Shown: piece by piece, positions 1-9,114 of the stretch
Layout of the letters: every line of letters begins with the position of its first letter
Position numbering within the stretch: position 1 is the first letter of the stretch
DNA from: SAR202 cluster bacterium bin22
GTDB taxonomy: Bacteria > Chloroflexota > Dehalococcoidia > Lucifugimonadales > UBA3495
DNA: 64,000 nucleotides
Assembly: GCA_002238505.1 (NCBI GenBank)
Contig: MPMM01000001.1
Coordinates: 806,001-870,000, forward strand
Direction: 5' to 3'
Made by a program: the position numbers and the translations under genes
Notes under the pieces: model-generated
Database searches by the model: none
What the model was told of the DNA's origin: nothing
What the model saw: the letters and a program-made list of their open reading frames with translations, nothing else

Positions 1-908
1 CTCTCGCCTATGCCAGGCCACTCTCCATCGTGGAATTTGTCCTTTCTCCCGGGGTGAAGGTTCTCCAGTTGATAACCAACCTCTTCACCAGAATGCTGGG
101 CATTACCAGTTCCACCAACGCAGTCAGTGAGGGTGAAATTCGCACCCTCATTGAAGTGGGCGCTCAAACGGGGGCGGTAGAGCAGACCGAAGCGGAACTC
201 CTCGACAAGGTCTTTCGCTTTGGCGACCAGCAGGTCCAGGAAATTATGACTCCCCGCACCGAAATAGTGTGGGTGGAAGAAGGCACAACCCTGCGCAACT
301 TCCTTTCCTTGTATGCCGAGCGCAACCACACTCGCTTCCCCGTGTTCGAAGGGGATACCGAGAATGTCAAAGGGGTCCTTTCCAACAAGGACGTGCTGCT
401 GGCCCTTGGCAAGGACGAACTGGGTCTTGAAGACAGCGTAACCTCGCTCCTTCGCGACGCGCATTTCGTGCCTGAAACCAAGACGGTTGCCGATACCTTC
501 TCGGAAATGCAACAGGCGGGTTATGGCCTGGTGCTTACCGTCGACGAATTTGGCGGCATTGCTGGCCTCGTAACCCTGAAGCAGATGCTGGAAGTAATTG
601 TGGGCCAGGTTGATGAGGAGCGTGGGGAGTCCAACGAAGGCTACTCGCAGGTGGATGAGAATACCTACAGGCTGGATGCCAGCACCACGATCCTGCAGGC
701 CAGGGACAGGTTCAACCTCAACTTCCCCGAAGGTGATTACCAGACGGTTGCGGGTTTCATTCTCGACCGCCTCGGCTATATCCCGGAAGCGGGAGAAATT
801 GTCCAGTATGAAAGCCTGACAGTCACGGTCCGTTCCATGAGCGGCGTACGCATCGAGGAAGTCCTCGTCCAGCATCAGGAAGTTGTTTCGACAGAGGAAA
901 CGGCGTGA
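1..908 (+). CDS. HlyC/CorC-family CBS-domain membrane protein, N-terminus outside window
   Basis: The reading frame is open to the left edge, so the start lies upstream and the N-terminal membrane (CNNM/DUF21) part is missing. What remains runs from the end of the membrane region (residues around LSPGVKVLQLITNLF) through two CBS domains to a C-terminal CorC/HlyC transporter-associated domain. The first CBS domain opens with IMTPRTEIVWV and the second contains the family-typical stretch DEFGGIAGLVT. Proteins of this type are linked to magnesium or cobalt efflux and often carry the old label hemolysin C; the transported substrate cannot be told from sequence. The stop codon overlaps the GTG start of the next gene by four bases (GTGA), suggesting translational coupling. 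Confidence 0.9.
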   Translation, partial: LAYARPLSIVEFVLSPGVKVLQLITNLFTRMLGITSSTNAVSEGEIRTLIEVGAQTGAVEQTEAELLDKVFRFGDQQVQEIMTPRTEIVWVEEGTTLRNFLSLYAERNHTRFPVFEGDTENVKGVLSNKDVLLALGKDELGLEDSVTSLLRDAHFVPETKTVADTFSEMQQAGYGLVLTVDEFGGIAGLVTLKQMLEVIVGQVDEERGESNEGYSQVDENTYRLDASTTILQARDRFNLNFPEGDYQTVAGFILDRLGYIPEAGEIVQYESLTVTVRSMSGVRIEEVLVQHQEVVSTEETA

Positions 909-1534
909 AGTTCTCCCTGGTCCGGCACGGCGAAACGGAATGGAATAAGCTGGGCCGGTTCCAGGGGCAGTACGACACGCAACTCAACGAAGCCGGCCTC
1001 GAGCAGGCCCGGGTCATCGCCCGCGCCTCCCGGGAGTGGGGAATCACCGCCATCTATTCCAGCCCCCTCACCCGTACCATGCAGGTAGCCACCGAAATGA
1101 GCCGCGCCCTCGACCTGCCCGTCCACACCCGCGACGGCCTGAAGGAACTGGCCCTTGGAGATCTGGAGGGTGTCGAAGGCGAGGAAATGCGTAAGGGCTG
1201 GCCCGAGGTTTTTTCAACCTGGAACAATCATCCTGAACGGGTGCTCATGCCCGGTGGCGAGTCCCTGGCAATTTTGGAAGACCGCTCGTGGCAGGTTATC
1301 CTGGACCTGGAGCAACAGCACCCGAAAGAGGCTCACCTGGCCTTGGTCTCCCACAACTTTGCCATCCGCGCCATCTGCGGCAAAATGCTCGGAATGCCCC
1401 TGGAGAACTTTCATCGCCTGCGCCTGGCCCTGGGTTCCGTCTGCACTTTTGAAAGCGACGAACGGGGACGTCGCCTCCTTGCTTACAACTCCACCGGTCA
1501 CCTCTTGCAGCCATCCGCTGCCGCGCCCGATTAG
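905..1534 (+). CDS. Histidine phosphatase family protein (phosphoglycerate mutase-like)
   Basis: This 209-residue protein begins with the phosphohistidine motif VRHGETEWN, in which the histidine takes the phosphate. It has a second catalytic histidine in LVSHNFAIRAIC near residue 150 and the usual conserved stretch YSSPLTRTMQVA. Cobalamin-pathway phosphatases (CobC), broad-specificity phosphatases and cofactor-dependent phosphoglycerate mutases all share this fold. The short length and absence of PGM-specific insertions favour a phosphatase over a glycolytic mutase. The GTG start overlaps the upstream stop, and tilS begins only 11 bases downstream, so the three genes probably form one operon. 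The substrate is unknown. Confidence 0.88.
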   Translation: MKFSLVRHGETEWNKLGRFQGQYDTQLNEAGLEQARVIARASREWGITAIYSSPLTRTMQVATEMSRALDLPVHTRDGLKELALGDLEGVEGEEMRKGWPEVFSTWNNHPERVLMPGGESLAILEDRSWQVILDLEQQHPKEAHLALVSHNFAIRAICGKMLGMPLENFHRLRLALGSVCTFESDERGRRLLAYNSTGHLLQPSAAAPD

Positions 1535-1545
1535 CAACGCAAACC

Positions 1546-3048
1546 ATGGCCGCAGTCTCCCACGTCGATAGCAAGGTATCCGCAGCCCTCAAACGGGCCG
1601 GTCTGACAGGACAGGGTCAAACCCTCGTGGTAGGAGTTTCCGGCGGCGCAGACTCCTCCACCCTCCTCTACAGCCTCCATCGTCTCCGCGAATCCTGCGG
1701 CATCGAACTCCACGTGGCCCACCTGAATCACGATTTCCGAGGCGACGAAGCCGACGAAGACGCCCGATTCGTGGGAGAACTGGCCGGTGAACTGGGCCTT
1801 CCCTTTTCCGTGGAGAAGCGCGATCCCATCGCCTACCAGCGCGAACGCCACATATCATCCTTCGAGCAGGGCGCGCGGGAAATGCGCTACCAGTTTCTGG
1901 CTTCAGTCGCCCGGGAAACTGGCGCGCCCGCCGTTGCCGTCGGCCATACCTCCGACGACCAGGCGGAAACGGTGCTGTTGCACATCCTGCGGGGCGCCGG
2001 CCTCCACGGCCTCCGGGGAATGACGGAAACGGCCCCCTGGCCCTTTCCAGCCGGCCTTGAGTCGCCCTTTATCTTCCGGCCATTACTTGAAGTAACAAAA
2101 AGCGAAACCGTCGAATATTGCCTCGAACTGCACCGTGATTACCGCCAGGACAGCGGCAACTCTCTCTTCAGGTTTACCCGGAACCGGGTGAGACAGGACT
2201 TGATGCCGGCCCTGGCCGCCGACTATAACCCCCGCGTACGGGAAGCCCTCGTCAGGCTCGCCGGCACCGCCTCTCTGGACCTGGACTTCCTGCAGCAGGA
2301 ATTGGACCGTGCCTGGCCGGATCTCGTCCTCTCCCTTGAAGTTCCAGACGAAACGGACGAACCATCCGCGACTCTGGTTTTGCGCCGCCAGCTTCTTTCC
2401 TCCCTCCACCCTGCGCTGGTGCGGATGGCCTTGCGCCAGGCCTACGTCACTGTGAATGGCGACCCACGCCGACTGCGGGAGAACCACCTGCGCGCCATGA
2501 CCGACTTCATTACCATCGAAAGCCGGACCGGAGAATTAGCCCTCCCCAGCGGCATTGGACTCCACGCCACCGCCACCACCATCACCCTTTCCACCGCCAA
2601 TCTCCAGCTCGACTGTCCCTACCCCGAGTTGGAAGATCAGCATCAAATTTCCCCTTCCAATATGCCGGCGACCGATGGTGTTTATTTCGCCGGCCAATGG
2701 TGCGTCACCATCGAGACCCTTCCCATCGAAAACGTCCCCGACTTGCGCCCCCCTGATGCCTTCACAGCCTGGTTCGACCCAGAATCTGTGGGAACGGGCC
2801 TATTGGTACGAAATCGGTCTAATGGTGACCGTTTTCAGCCACTCGGTATGGCCAACACCAAGCGATTACACAATTACTTCATTGACGCAAAGGTACCCCG
2901 GCACTGGCGTGACCGGGTACCCCTCCTGGTCAGCGAGCGCGGAATCGCGTGGTTAGTGGGTTACCGCATAGCTGAATGGGCCAAAGTCCCCGGAGACCAG
3001 CCTTTCGGAAGCCCGGTTATGCGGGTGCGGTTTGAATTAGTAGACTGA
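1546..3048 (+). CDS. tilS: tRNA(Ile)-lysidine synthase
   Basis: TilS attaches lysine to C34 of the CAU-anticodon isoleucine tRNA in an ATP-dependent reaction, so that it reads AUA instead of AUG. The N-terminal N-type ATP pyrophosphatase domain shows the PP-loop VSGGADSSTL near residues 31-40 and the family stretches HLNHDFRG and GHTSDDQAETVLLHILRGAG. The C-terminal part, including NRSNGDRFQPLGM and the segment after it, matches the TilS C-terminal substrate-binding domain. At 500 residues it is within the range of long bacterial TilS proteins. The start follows the phosphatase stop by 11 bases, and there is no obvious separate promoter. Confidence 0.95.
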   Translation: MAAVSHVDSKVSAALKRAGLTGQGQTLVVGVSGGADSSTLLYSLHRLRESCGIELHVAHLNHDFRGDEADEDARFVGELAGELGLPFSVEKRDPIAYQRERHISSFEQGAREMRYQFLASVARETGAPAVAVGHTSDDQAETVLLHILRGAGLHGLRGMTETAPWPFPAGLESPFIFRPLLEVTKSETVEYCLELHRDYRQDSGNSLFRFTRNRVRQDLMPALAADYNPRVREALVRLAGTASLDLDFLQQELDRAWPDLVLSLEVPDETDEPSATLVLRRQLLSSLHPALVRMALRQAYVTVNGDPRRLRENHLRAMTDFITIESRTGELALPSGIGLHATATTITLSTANLQLDCPYPELEDQHQISPSNMPATDGVYFAGQWCVTIETLPIENVPDLRPPDAFTAWFDPESVGTGLLVRNRSNGDRFQPLGMANTKRLHNYFIDAKVPRHWRDRVPLLVSERGIAWLVGYRIAEWAKVPGDQPFGSPVMRVRFELVD

Positions 3049-3060
3049 ATATTTGGTGGT

Positions 3061-3085
3061 GACCAGAATTGCGCTTGCTCTGGTC
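3061..3085. terminator. Possible hairpin terminator between convergent genes
   Basis: A seven-base-pair stem (GACCAGA/TCTGGTC) with an 11-base loop lies between tilS and the convergent thioredoxin-domain gene and overlaps the latter's stop codon. There is no clear U-tract on either side, so function as an intrinsic terminator is uncertain. Confidence 0.35.
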
Positions 3086-5147
3086 AATCTTGTAGCTGTA
3101 CCGCCAGGGCATCGGCCTCGGTAACCGGCAACTGGCAGACATAATTCTGGCAAACAAATGCCGCCGCCTTGCCGTCAACCAGTCCCCTGCCCTCCAGCAG
3201 CGGTATGCCCTCCGACGACGTGGCGCTCTCCTCGCCCTGCGCTGACATGTCCACGCCCACCAGTACCCTGTTGGGCAGGAACCTCCCATAGACCGTGTTC
3301 AATAGCGCCGTCGTGTCCTCGTCGTTGCCAGACCCGAAAATGGCTATCTCCTTGGGCAGTGAAATATAGAAATCCAGCACCCCCAGCCAGTACGCGGCCC
3401 CGCCCGGCGCTTGCGACATTACCCTGCTCAAGGCCCTCAGCGGTTGTGAGCCCTTCAGGTTATAGTCCTCGTTCCCCGTAATAATGGCCAGCCTCAGCAA
3501 TACCTCGGCAGCCACAGATCCCCCGCACGGCTGGGCATTATCAAACACATCCCGAGGCCTGGTAACCAGCGTTTCATGTTCCAGGCCCGTGTCGTAAAAC
3601 CCGCCGACTCCCTCGTCCCAGAACAACTCAATCATCGTGTCAGCCAGAACCACTGCCCGGTCCAGCCACTTCCGTTGGAACGTAGCCTCATAAAGCGCAA
3701 TAAAGCCATCTATCACGCAGGCATAGTCTTCCAGGTACCCCTCAATCCTCGACTGCCCCTCCCGGTAAGTACGCAATAGCCGTCCGTCCCGGTACATCTC
3801 GTCATCGATAAAGTCCGCGTTGGCCGCCGCTGCTGCCAGGTAGTCTCCCCGGCCAAGGGTTGCCCCCGCCTCCGCGAATGCCCGTAGCATCAGCCCGTTC
3901 CACGAAGCGATCACCTTGTCATCCCGGAATGGATGGATTCGCTTCTCCCGTTCCTCCAAAAGCACTGGCTTGCCCCGCGCAATTAGCGACTCCAGGTCTT
4001 CTTCCGTAATACCATGCTCCAGCGCAAATGCCTCCGGCGCCTGGTGAATGTTCAGAATGTTCGAGCCTTCAAAATTGCCCGCTTCGGTTACCCCGTAAAA
4101 GCCGCCCAGCAGGTTGCCGTCTTCCTCTCCCAGCGCCGCCGTTATTTCATCCGGCGCCCATACGAAGAACTTCCCTTCCACCCCTTCGCTGTCGGCGTCC
4201 TGCGCCGAATAGAAGCCCCCCAGCGGGTCAGTCATCTCCCGAACCACGTAGTCCAGGATTTCCTCGGTAATCCGCCGGTAAAGCCGCTTCCCCGTAATCT
4301 GGAATGTGTGGAGATAGAGTCGGGCCAACAGGGCATTGTCATACAGCATCTTCTCGAAATGCGGGACCAGCCAGTAAGCATCCGTAGAATAGCGGTGGAA
4401 CCCGCCTCCAAGCTGGTCGTACATGCCCCCATAGGCCATCTTTTCCAGCGTCATCTCCACCATGTCCAGCGCCCGCTGGTTATAGCCATGGTGGTAGTAC
4501 CGCAGCAGAAACTCCGGCGTCATCGGCTGCGGAAACTTGGGCGCCGCCCCAAAGCCCCCATTCTGGTAATCAAAGTTGGCCGCCAGCTTCGAATAGGCCT
4601 CGTGCAGAATGTCAACCGAAAGCAGGTTTGTTCCCTGCGGCAGTTGCCCCGTCCTCCCCATCTGCTCGGTCAACTGGCCCGTTACCCGTTCCACCTCCTC
4701 CCGGTTGGTACGGTAAGCCTCCGTAACCGCCAGCAATACCCGGGGAAACCCCGGCATACCCATCCGGTCTGTCGGTGGATAGTACGTCCCGCCATAAAAG
4801 GGCTTCCCCTCCGGCGTCAGGAACACCGTCATCGGCCACCCGCCGCTGCCGGTAAGCATCTGCACCGCTTCCATGTACACCGCATCCAGGTCAGGACGTT
4901 CCTCCCGGTCCACCTTGATGTTGACGAAATTGGCGTTCATCAGATTGGCGATGGCTTCGTCCTCAAACGACTCCCGCTCCATCACGTGGCACCAGTGGCA
5001 CGCCGAATACCCAATGCTCAGCAGTATGGGCTTGTCTTCGTCCCTTGACCGCGACAGCGCCTCCTCTCCCCACGCATACCAGTCCACCGGATTCTCCGCG
5101 TGCTGCAGCAGGTAGGGACTGGTCTCGTTAATCAGGCGGTTCGCCAT
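3084..5147 (-). CDS. Thioredoxin-domain protein, YyaL/SSP411 (DUF255) family
   Basis: This 687-residue protein has an N-terminal thioredoxin-like domain with the motif [10 protein letters not shown] (CxxC at residues 50-53), followed by a long alpha/alpha-barrel region resembling glycosidase or cellobiose-epimerase folds. The opening [17 protein letters not shown] is diagnostic of the widespread DUF255 family (bacterial YyaL, human SPATA20). The biochemical activity of the family is not settled, so no reaction is assigned. The length is normal for the family and the frame is intact. Its ATG lies one base after the thrS stop, so the two genes are almost certainly co-transcribed. Confidence 0.92.
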   Translation of the reverse strand: MANRLINETSPYLLQHAENPVDWYAWGEEALSRSRDEDKPILLSIGYSACHWCHVMERESFEDEAIANLMNANFVNIKVDREERPDLDAVYMEAVQMLTGSGGWPMTVFLTPEGKPFYGGTYYPPTDRMGMPGFPRVLLAVTEAYRTNREEVERVTGQLTEQMGRTGQLPQGTNLLSVDILHEAYSKLAANFDYQNGGFGAAPKFPQPMTPEFLLRYYHHGYNQRALDMVEMTLEKMAYGGMYDQLGGGFHRYSTDAYWLVPHFEKMLYDNALLARLYLHTFQITGKRLYRRITEEILDYVVREMTDPLGGFYSAQDADSEGVEGKFFVWAPDEITAALGEEDGNLLGGFYGVTEAGNFEGSNILNIHQAPEAFALEHGITEEDLESLIARGKPVLLEEREKRIHPFRDDKVIASWNGLMLRAFAEAGATLGRGDYLAAAAANADFIDDEMYRDGRLLRTYREGQSRIEGYLEDYACVIDGFIALYEATFQRKWLDRAVVLADTMIELFWDEGVGGFYDTGLEHETLVTRPRDVFDNAQPCGGSVAAEVLLRLAIITGNEDYNLKGSQPLRALSRVMSQAPGGAAYWLGVLDFYISLPKEIAIFGSGNDEDTTALLNTVYGRFLPNRVLVGVDMSAQGEESATSSEGIPLLEGRGLVDGKAAAFVCQNYVCQLPVTEADALAVQLQD

Positions 5148-5148
5148 T

Positions 5149-6927
5149 CTATTGCAACTCCTCGTTCAGCCTGGCCATCAATTCGTCCAGCGGCATGGCC
5201 CCCAGGTTGCCGCCCTCCCGGGTGCGCACGGCTACCGCGCCGTCTTCCTGCTCCCGGTCGCCAACCACCAGCATGTAGGGCACCTTCTGCATCTGGGCAT
5301 TGCGTATCTTCAGGTTCATCCGCTCGCTGCGCCCATCCACTTCCGAGCGGATACCATCCGCCTCCAGCTTTGCCTTCACCGACTCCGCATATTCCTGGTG
5401 GCGGTCCGCAATTGGTATGACCACCGCCTGGGTCGGCGCCAGCCACAGCGGGAAAGCGCCAGCGTAATGCTCAATCAGCACTCCCAGGAACCGTTCCAGC
5501 GACCCCAGAATGGCCCGGTGCACCATGTAGGGCCGGCTGCGCCCCCCCTCTGCATCCATGAACGACAGGTCAAACCGTTCCGGCAGGTTGAAGTCAAACT
5601 GCACCGTCGTGCACTGCCAATCCCTCCCCAGGGCGTCCTTGATCTTGATGTCAATCTTGGGACCGTAGAAGGCTCCGCCCCCGTCGTCAATGTCATAGGC
5701 CAGGTTTCGCTCTTCCAGGGCCCTTCTCAGCGACTCGGTGGCGTGCTCCCACATATCCAGTTCACCGGCGTAGCTCTCCGGCCTCGTGGACAGCGATATG
5801 TAAAAGTCCTTGAACCCGAATGCATCCAGCAGCTCAAAGGTCAGGTCCAGAACCCCGCCAACTTCAGCCTCTACCTGGTCCGGAAGGCAGAATATGTGCG
5901 CGTCGTCCTGCGTGAATCCCCGCACCCGCATCAGCCCGTGCAGCACCCCGCTGCGCTCGTACCGGTAAACCGTTCCCAGTTCCGCAATCCGCAATGGCAG
6001 TTCCCGGTAACTCCGCAGCGACGAGCGGTAAATCATTATGTGGAAGGGACAGTTCATCGGCTTCAGGAAATATTCCTGCTCGTCCACTTCCACCGGCGCG
6101 TACATGCTCTCCCGGTAATGCGACAAATGCCCGCTCGTCTCCCACAGTTGCGAGCGGCCAATATGCGGCGAATAGACTATGCTGTAATCGTGGCGGTAGT
6201 GAATGTTCCGCCAGTAATCCTCCACCAGGCTGCGTACCACCCCGCCCTTGGGGTGCCACACGATCAGTCCCGGCCCTATTTCCTCGTGAATCGAATACAG
6301 GCCCAGTTGACGCCCCAGCGTTCTGTGGTCCCGCCGCTCCGCCTCCTCCAGCCTGTTCAGATAGTCGTCCAGCGCCTCCTGGCTTTCCCAGGCCGTGCCG
6401 TATATCCGCTGCAGCATGGGACGGTGTTCGTCACCCCGCCAGTAAGCCCCTGCGATGTTCAGCAGCTTCACCGCCGGTATGTCGGCCGTGCCGTCCACGT
6501 GGGGACCCTGGCAAAGGTCCACAAATTCGCCGTGCCAGTAGATGCTCAATATGGTCTCGTCCGGCAAGTCCGCAATTATTTCCAGCTTGTAGGGCTGGTC
6601 GGAAAACAGGTTGACTGCTTCGCCCCGGCTGATTTCCTCCCGCTGGAAGGGCTGGCTGGCCGCAATGGTCTGCCGCATCAGCGCTTCAATGCTTTCCAGG
6701 TCCTCGGGAGTGAACGGACGGGAGACATCAAAATCGTAGTAAAAGCCGTCCTGCGTGGGCGGCCCAATGCCCATCTTCGCTTCGGGAAAGATTCGCAATA
6801 CCGCATCCGCCATCACGTGGGCTGCCGAATGCCGCATCCGGTGTCGCAGCGCCTCGCCCGCGTCAACATGAGAGTGATCGAGTGTCCCGTGGTCCAGCAT
6901 AAAGACTTCCTGTAGTGTATTGAGCAT
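5149..6927 (-). CDS. thrS: Threonyl-tRNA synthetase lacking the N-terminal TGS domain
   Basis: ThrS charges tRNA(Thr) with threonine. The editing domain is present, with HSAAHV and CQGPHVDGT supplying the conserved His and Cys. Class II motif 2 is seen in [20 protein letters not shown], motif 3 in [14 protein letters not shown], and the C-terminal anticodon-binding domain begins near [13 protein letters not shown]. The protein starts almost directly at the editing domain, so the roughly 60-residue TGS (N1) domain of E. coli-type enzymes is absent. The annotated ATG is at 6927; a second in-frame ATG at 6900 (MLDHGTLDH) is an alternative start. A downstream gene follows after one base. Confidence 0.95.
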   Translation of the reverse strand: MLNTLQEVFMLDHGTLDHSHVDAGEALRHRMRHSAAHVMADAVLRIFPEAKMGIGPPTQDGFYYDFDVSRPFTPEDLESIEALMRQTIAASQPFQREEISRGEAVNLFSDQPYKLEIIADLPDETILSIYWHGEFVDLCQGPHVDGTADIPAVKLLNIAGAYWRGDEHRPMLQRIYGTAWESQEALDDYLNRLEEAERRDHRTLGRQLGLYSIHEEIGPGLIVWHPKGGVVRSLVEDYWRNIHYRHDYSIVYSPHIGRSQLWETSGHLSHYRESMYAPVEVDEQEYFLKPMNCPFHIMIYRSSLRSYRELPLRIAELGTVYRYERSGVLHGLMRVRGFTQDDAHIFCLPDQVEAEVGGVLDLTFELLDAFGFKDFYISLSTRPESYAGELDMWEHATESLRRALEERNLAYDIDDGGGAFYGPKIDIKIKDALGRDWQCTTVQFDFNLPERFDLSFMDAEGGRSRPYMVHRAILGSLERFLGVLIEHYAGAFPLWLAPTQAVVIPIADRHQEYAESVKAKLEADGIRSEVDGRSERMNLKIRNAQMQKVPYMLVVGDREQEDGAVAVRTREGGNLGAMPLDELMARLNEELQ

Positions 6928-6975
6928 AGCCCCGCGACATCGCTCCTTCCTTGGGCCCCCGCAAGGCGTCCACCA

Positions 6976-6981
6976 ATTATA
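6976..6981 (-). promoter_or_regulatory. Candidate -10 element for thrS
   Basis: On the minus strand a perfect TATAAT lies about 50 bases upstream of the thrS start. No convincing TTGACA-like box is present 17 bases upstream (the nearest is TTATCT with an 18-base gap). The implied leader is too short to hold a T-box. Confidence 0.4.
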
Positions 6982-7052
6982 CCCAACATAATCATAGAAA
7001 GATAACGTGATTCACGGAACAGGACAATCGCATTTCCCCGGACAACTCCCCC

Positions 7053-7124
7053 CGTTCGTCCTGAGCCTGTCGAAGGATGGCCCCCTCCACCCAACCGCCG
7101 TTCGTCCTGAGCTCGTCGAAGGAC
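7053..7124 (+). repeat. Two tandem copies of a GTCCTGAGC-TCGAAGGA dispersed repeat
   Basis: Near-identical copies lie at 7053-7079 and 7099-7124. Each reads CGTTCGTCCTGAGC, a variable centre, then TCGAAGGA, forming a partly palindromic unit (TCCT...AGGA). A related unit is at 7285-7307 and a diverged inverted one near 20254. Confidence 0.75.
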
Positions 7125-7220
7125 ATCCCCCTTCATGCAAGAACTCCCACCCCACTGACAGCACCCCCCTTCCCACCCTGGCTAACCCACCCCTACCATC
7201 AAAAGACAATAACCAAACAC

Positions 7221-7259
7221 CCCCCCTCGCCCAATGAGTGCTGGGCCTGGGGTGAGGGC
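7221..7259 (+). repeat. Family-2 dispersed repeat, diverged copy
   Basis: It shows the same frame as the better copies at 7368 and 8173: a C-rich left arm, a short centre, then GGGCCTGGGGTGAGGGC. The central palindrome is degenerate here. Confidence 0.55.
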
Positions 7260-7284
7260 AAGCCCTGTCATCCACCAAACCATG

Positions 7285-7307
7285 TCATCCTGAGCGCAGC
7301 CGAAGGA
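7285..7307 (+). repeat. Family-1 dispersed repeat
   Basis: The unit reads TCATCCTGAGCGCAGCCGAAGGA. It shares TCCTGAGC and CGAAGGA ends with the tandem copies at 7053-7124 but has a different centre. Confidence 0.65.
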
Positions 7308-7367
7308 ACTAAAATCCATACCACATACCATGCCCAGCCAACCGCAACCAACATCAAAACCGAAGTT

Positions 7368-7406
7368 CTCCCCTCGCCCTATCGGAGAGGGGCCGGGGGT
7401 GAGGGC
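7368..7406 (+). repeat. Family-2 dispersed repeat (palindrome plus GC tail)
   Basis: The inner palindrome CCCTATCGGAGAGGGG is followed by the tail CCGGGGGTGAGGGC. It is closely matched by the copy at 8173-8209, which differs at a few central bases. Confidence 0.75.
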
Positions 7407-7454
7407 AGCCCCCGCTACCAGGCACAGGGGAAAGACAGAGGCCATTCCAATAAT

Positions 7455-7498
7455 CCCTTCCCCCTCGACGGGGGAAGGTTAGGATGGGGGTGAAGGCC
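7455..7498 (+). repeat. Family-2-like repeat variant
   Basis: A strong hairpin CCTTCCCCCTCGACGGGGGAAGG is followed by TTAGGATGGGGGTGAAGGCC, which resembles the GGGGGTGAGGGC tail of the other copies. A related variant lies at 10226-10270. Confidence 0.6.
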
Positions 7499-7533
7499 CA
7501 CCCGCAGGTCAACCCCTGCATTTGTGCAAACAT

Positions 7534-7575
7534 CCCCCCTCACTCTATGAGAAAGGAACCGGGGGTGAGGGCCCC
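7534..7575 (+). repeat. Family-2 dispersed repeat immediately upstream of a gene
   Basis: A C-rich arm, CTCTATGAGAAAGG centre and the tail CCGGGGGTGAGGGC are present. It ends 19 bases before the ATG of the unrecognised gene at 7595, so transcripts of that gene may carry the repeat in their leader. Confidence 0.7.
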
Positions 7576-7594
7576 CTCAAAGGAGAAACCAACC

Positions 7595-8389
7595 ATGTAC
7601 ACCCTGTCCCAAATCCGCACCCGCGTAAACGCCCTGAAACGCAAATACGCCCTGGAACTGCAAATCGTCCGCATCCACCGCATCGCCGAAGACTTCTCCC
7701 TCCGGTGGGTTCGTGCCGTCGGAGACCGTCAACCCCTGCCCGAAACCCAGCCCTTCATCCGGCTCATCGCCGACAATGGCTTTCGCTTCCACACCTTCAT
7801 GAACCTGCACACCTACCTGGAACGGTGCCGTACCAACGGCGACAACCCCGACTGCTGGGGCATCATCCGTTCCCTCTACGCCAACCACGACCTCGACCGC
7901 ATCTCCTGCATGGTGGACAAGTGCCACGCCCTGCCCGCACCGGACCCCGAAGACGACCATGATGGCTTTGCCGAACGCCGCCCCCTCTCCACGGTCAGCG
8001 ACCTCATCTACTGGATGGACCGCTGGATAGACCGCGTCCTCCGCCCAAAAGCCGAGCCCATTGCATCCTTTGCATCTGTTGCATCCGCCGCTGCCCCGCG
8101 CCAAGAAAACGCCCACCAGACTTCCCGACCCTGGCGCCGCCGCCAACAGCGCAACACCCCTACCCAAACACACCCCTCTCCCTATGGGAGAGGGGCCGGG
8201 GGTGAGGGCATCAAGGGAAAAAGAGGCCAGCAGGTCAGGAACCGTAAAACGCGGCCTTCACGCTCCTCCGCCGGATTGCCTCCAGCAGTTGGCCGCGAAT
8301 TGATATTCCATAGATGGTTCCCACGAACAGGGTCAGCGGGAGGCAAAGCAAAAGCTGACGCCAACTGGCTTCAGGCACCAGTTGGGTGA
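7595..8389 (+). CDS. Unrecognised protein whose C-terminus reads through a repeat
   Basis: I do not recognise this 264-residue protein. The ATG at 7595 has a good ribosome-binding site (AAAGGAG, about nine bases upstream), which favours it over earlier frames that run through repeat DNA. Residues 1 to about 155 look like an ordinary soluble protein, with aromatic- and charge-rich helices (FSLRWVRAVGD, FHTFMNLHTYLERC, LIYWMDRWIDRVLRP). After that the sequence becomes low complexity and translates the dispersed repeat at 8173-8209 as PSPYGRGAGGEG. The last 52 codons overlap plsY on the other strand, so the true ancestral stop may have been lost. Repeats on both sides and the unusual composition suggest an acquired or rapidly evolving gene. 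Confidence 0.6.
   Translation: MYTLSQIRTRVNALKRKYALELQIVRIHRIAEDFSLRWVRAVGDRQPLPETQPFIRLIADNGFRFHTFMNLHTYLERCRTNGDNPDCWGIIRSLYANHDLDRISCMVDKCHALPAPDPEDDHDGFAERRPLSTVSDLIYWMDRWIDRVLRPKAEPIASFASVASAAAPRQENAHQTSRPWRRRQQRNTPTQTHPSPYGRGAGGEGIKGKRGQQVRNRKTRPSRSSAGLPPAVGRELIFHRWFPRTGSAGGKAKADANWLQAPVG
8173..8209 (+). repeat. Family-2 dispersed repeat inside a coding frame
   Basis: The palindrome CCCCTCTCCCTATGGGAGAGGGG is followed by CCGGGGGTGAGGGC. This is the cleanest copy in the window and is translated in frame at the C-terminus of the unrecognised gene beginning at 7595. Confidence 0.8.
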
Positions 8390-8903
8390 GATCGAAAATC
8401 CAGGCCGCCATCAGCAGAATATTCAGCGTGGCAAAACCTGCCACCAGCCCCGCTATACCGTTCTTGGACAGGAAAATGGTGATAACTCCGGGAATGGCGG
8501 CAACCATCCCGACCAGTGGCACAAATGCCAGGCATATGCCGATCAGTGACGCTGCTCCCTTGCCGCCCCGAAACTTAAGCAGCACCGGCCAGTTGTGGCC
8601 AAGAATCACGCACGAAGCTGTAACATACACAACCCACCAGGGAAGGCCTACCAGCGAGGGCAGCGCCACCGCAATTGCGCCCTTGCCGCCATCGATCAAC
8701 AGCACCGGCAGGGCCCACCACGGCCCCAGTTCCCGGAATGTATTCAGGGTTCCGGCGTTCCTGCTTCCCACCGTCCTGATATCAATGTGTTTGATGTAGC
8801 GGGTCAGATAATACGAAGGTGAAATGCATCCAATGAGGTACGCTGCAAAAGCCAGGAGGATTATGGCCAGTATTTCCAATGGAACGCCTCTGTTCTGAAT
8901 CAA
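8235..8903 (-). CDS. plsY: Acyl-phosphate:glycerol-3-phosphate acyltransferase
   Basis: PlsY is an integral membrane enzyme that transfers an acyl group from acyl-phosphate to glycerol-3-phosphate, the first step of phospholipid synthesis. The family motifs are visible: GSRNAGTLNTFRELG near residue 46, DGGKGAIAV, and GHNWPVLLKFRGGKGAAS. Several hydrophobic segments are consistent with the usual multi-span topology, and 222 residues is a normal length. The 3' end overlaps the convergent unrecognised gene by 155 bases. The matching acyl-ACP:phosphate acyltransferase plsX is not in the window. Confidence 0.95.
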   Translation of the reverse strand: MIQNRGVPLEILAIILLAFAAYLIGCISPSYYLTRYIKHIDIRTVGSRNAGTLNTFRELGPWWALPVLLIDGGKGAIAVALPSLVGLPWWVVYVTASCVILGHNWPVLLKFRGGKGAASLIGICLAFVPLVGMVAAIPGVITIFLSKNGIAGLVAGFATLNILLMAAWIFDLTQLVPEASWRQLLLCLPLTLFVGTIYGISIRGQLLEAIRRRSVKAAFYGS

Positions 8904-9019
8904 AAAGGGATGTATGGTGGAAACGCTGGCTAAGCTGCTGCATCACCGCCAGTCAAAATTCTACCAATCAGCGAAATTTGAAGCAATCGATTCACTGGGT
9001 TTCGGAAGCTGGGATTACG

Positions 9020-9048
9020 TGGCAAACCGCTGCCCATAAACGTATAAT
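9020..9048 (+). promoter_or_regulatory. Candidate promoter for prfB
   Basis: A perfect -10 box TATAAT at 9043-9048 is preceded, 17 bases earlier, by a weak -35 box TGGCAA at 9020-9025. The prfB start is 67 bases downstream of the -10 box. Confidence 0.5.
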
Positions 9049-9114
9049 GCGGCTAACGAATTCGTAAAGGTTGAGCCGGTCCTCTTGGAAAGGGCTCATT
9101 CCGGGAGAAACTTG

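Larger units (their letters stand above)
6928..7594. other. Non-coding, repeat-rich intergenic region
   Basis: This 667-base stretch between thrS and the next gene holds no convincing gene. It is packed with short dispersed repeats of two families, listed separately, joined by C- and A-rich low-complexity sequence. Short open frames here read through repeats and have no credible start signals. Confidence 0.8.

Noticed and set aside
4014-5048. Plus-strand open frame of about 344 codons opposite the thioredoxin-domain gene
   Set aside because: Antisense shadow of a conserved gene; His/Pro/Arg-rich composition, no motif.
5152-6915. Plus-strand open frame of about 587 codons opposite thrS
   Set aside because: It mirrors the codon structure of a clear thrS on the other strand and has no ribosome-binding site or domain.
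6928-7010. T-box riboswitch upstream of thrS
   Set aside because: The predicted leader is only about 45 bases and lacks T-box elements.
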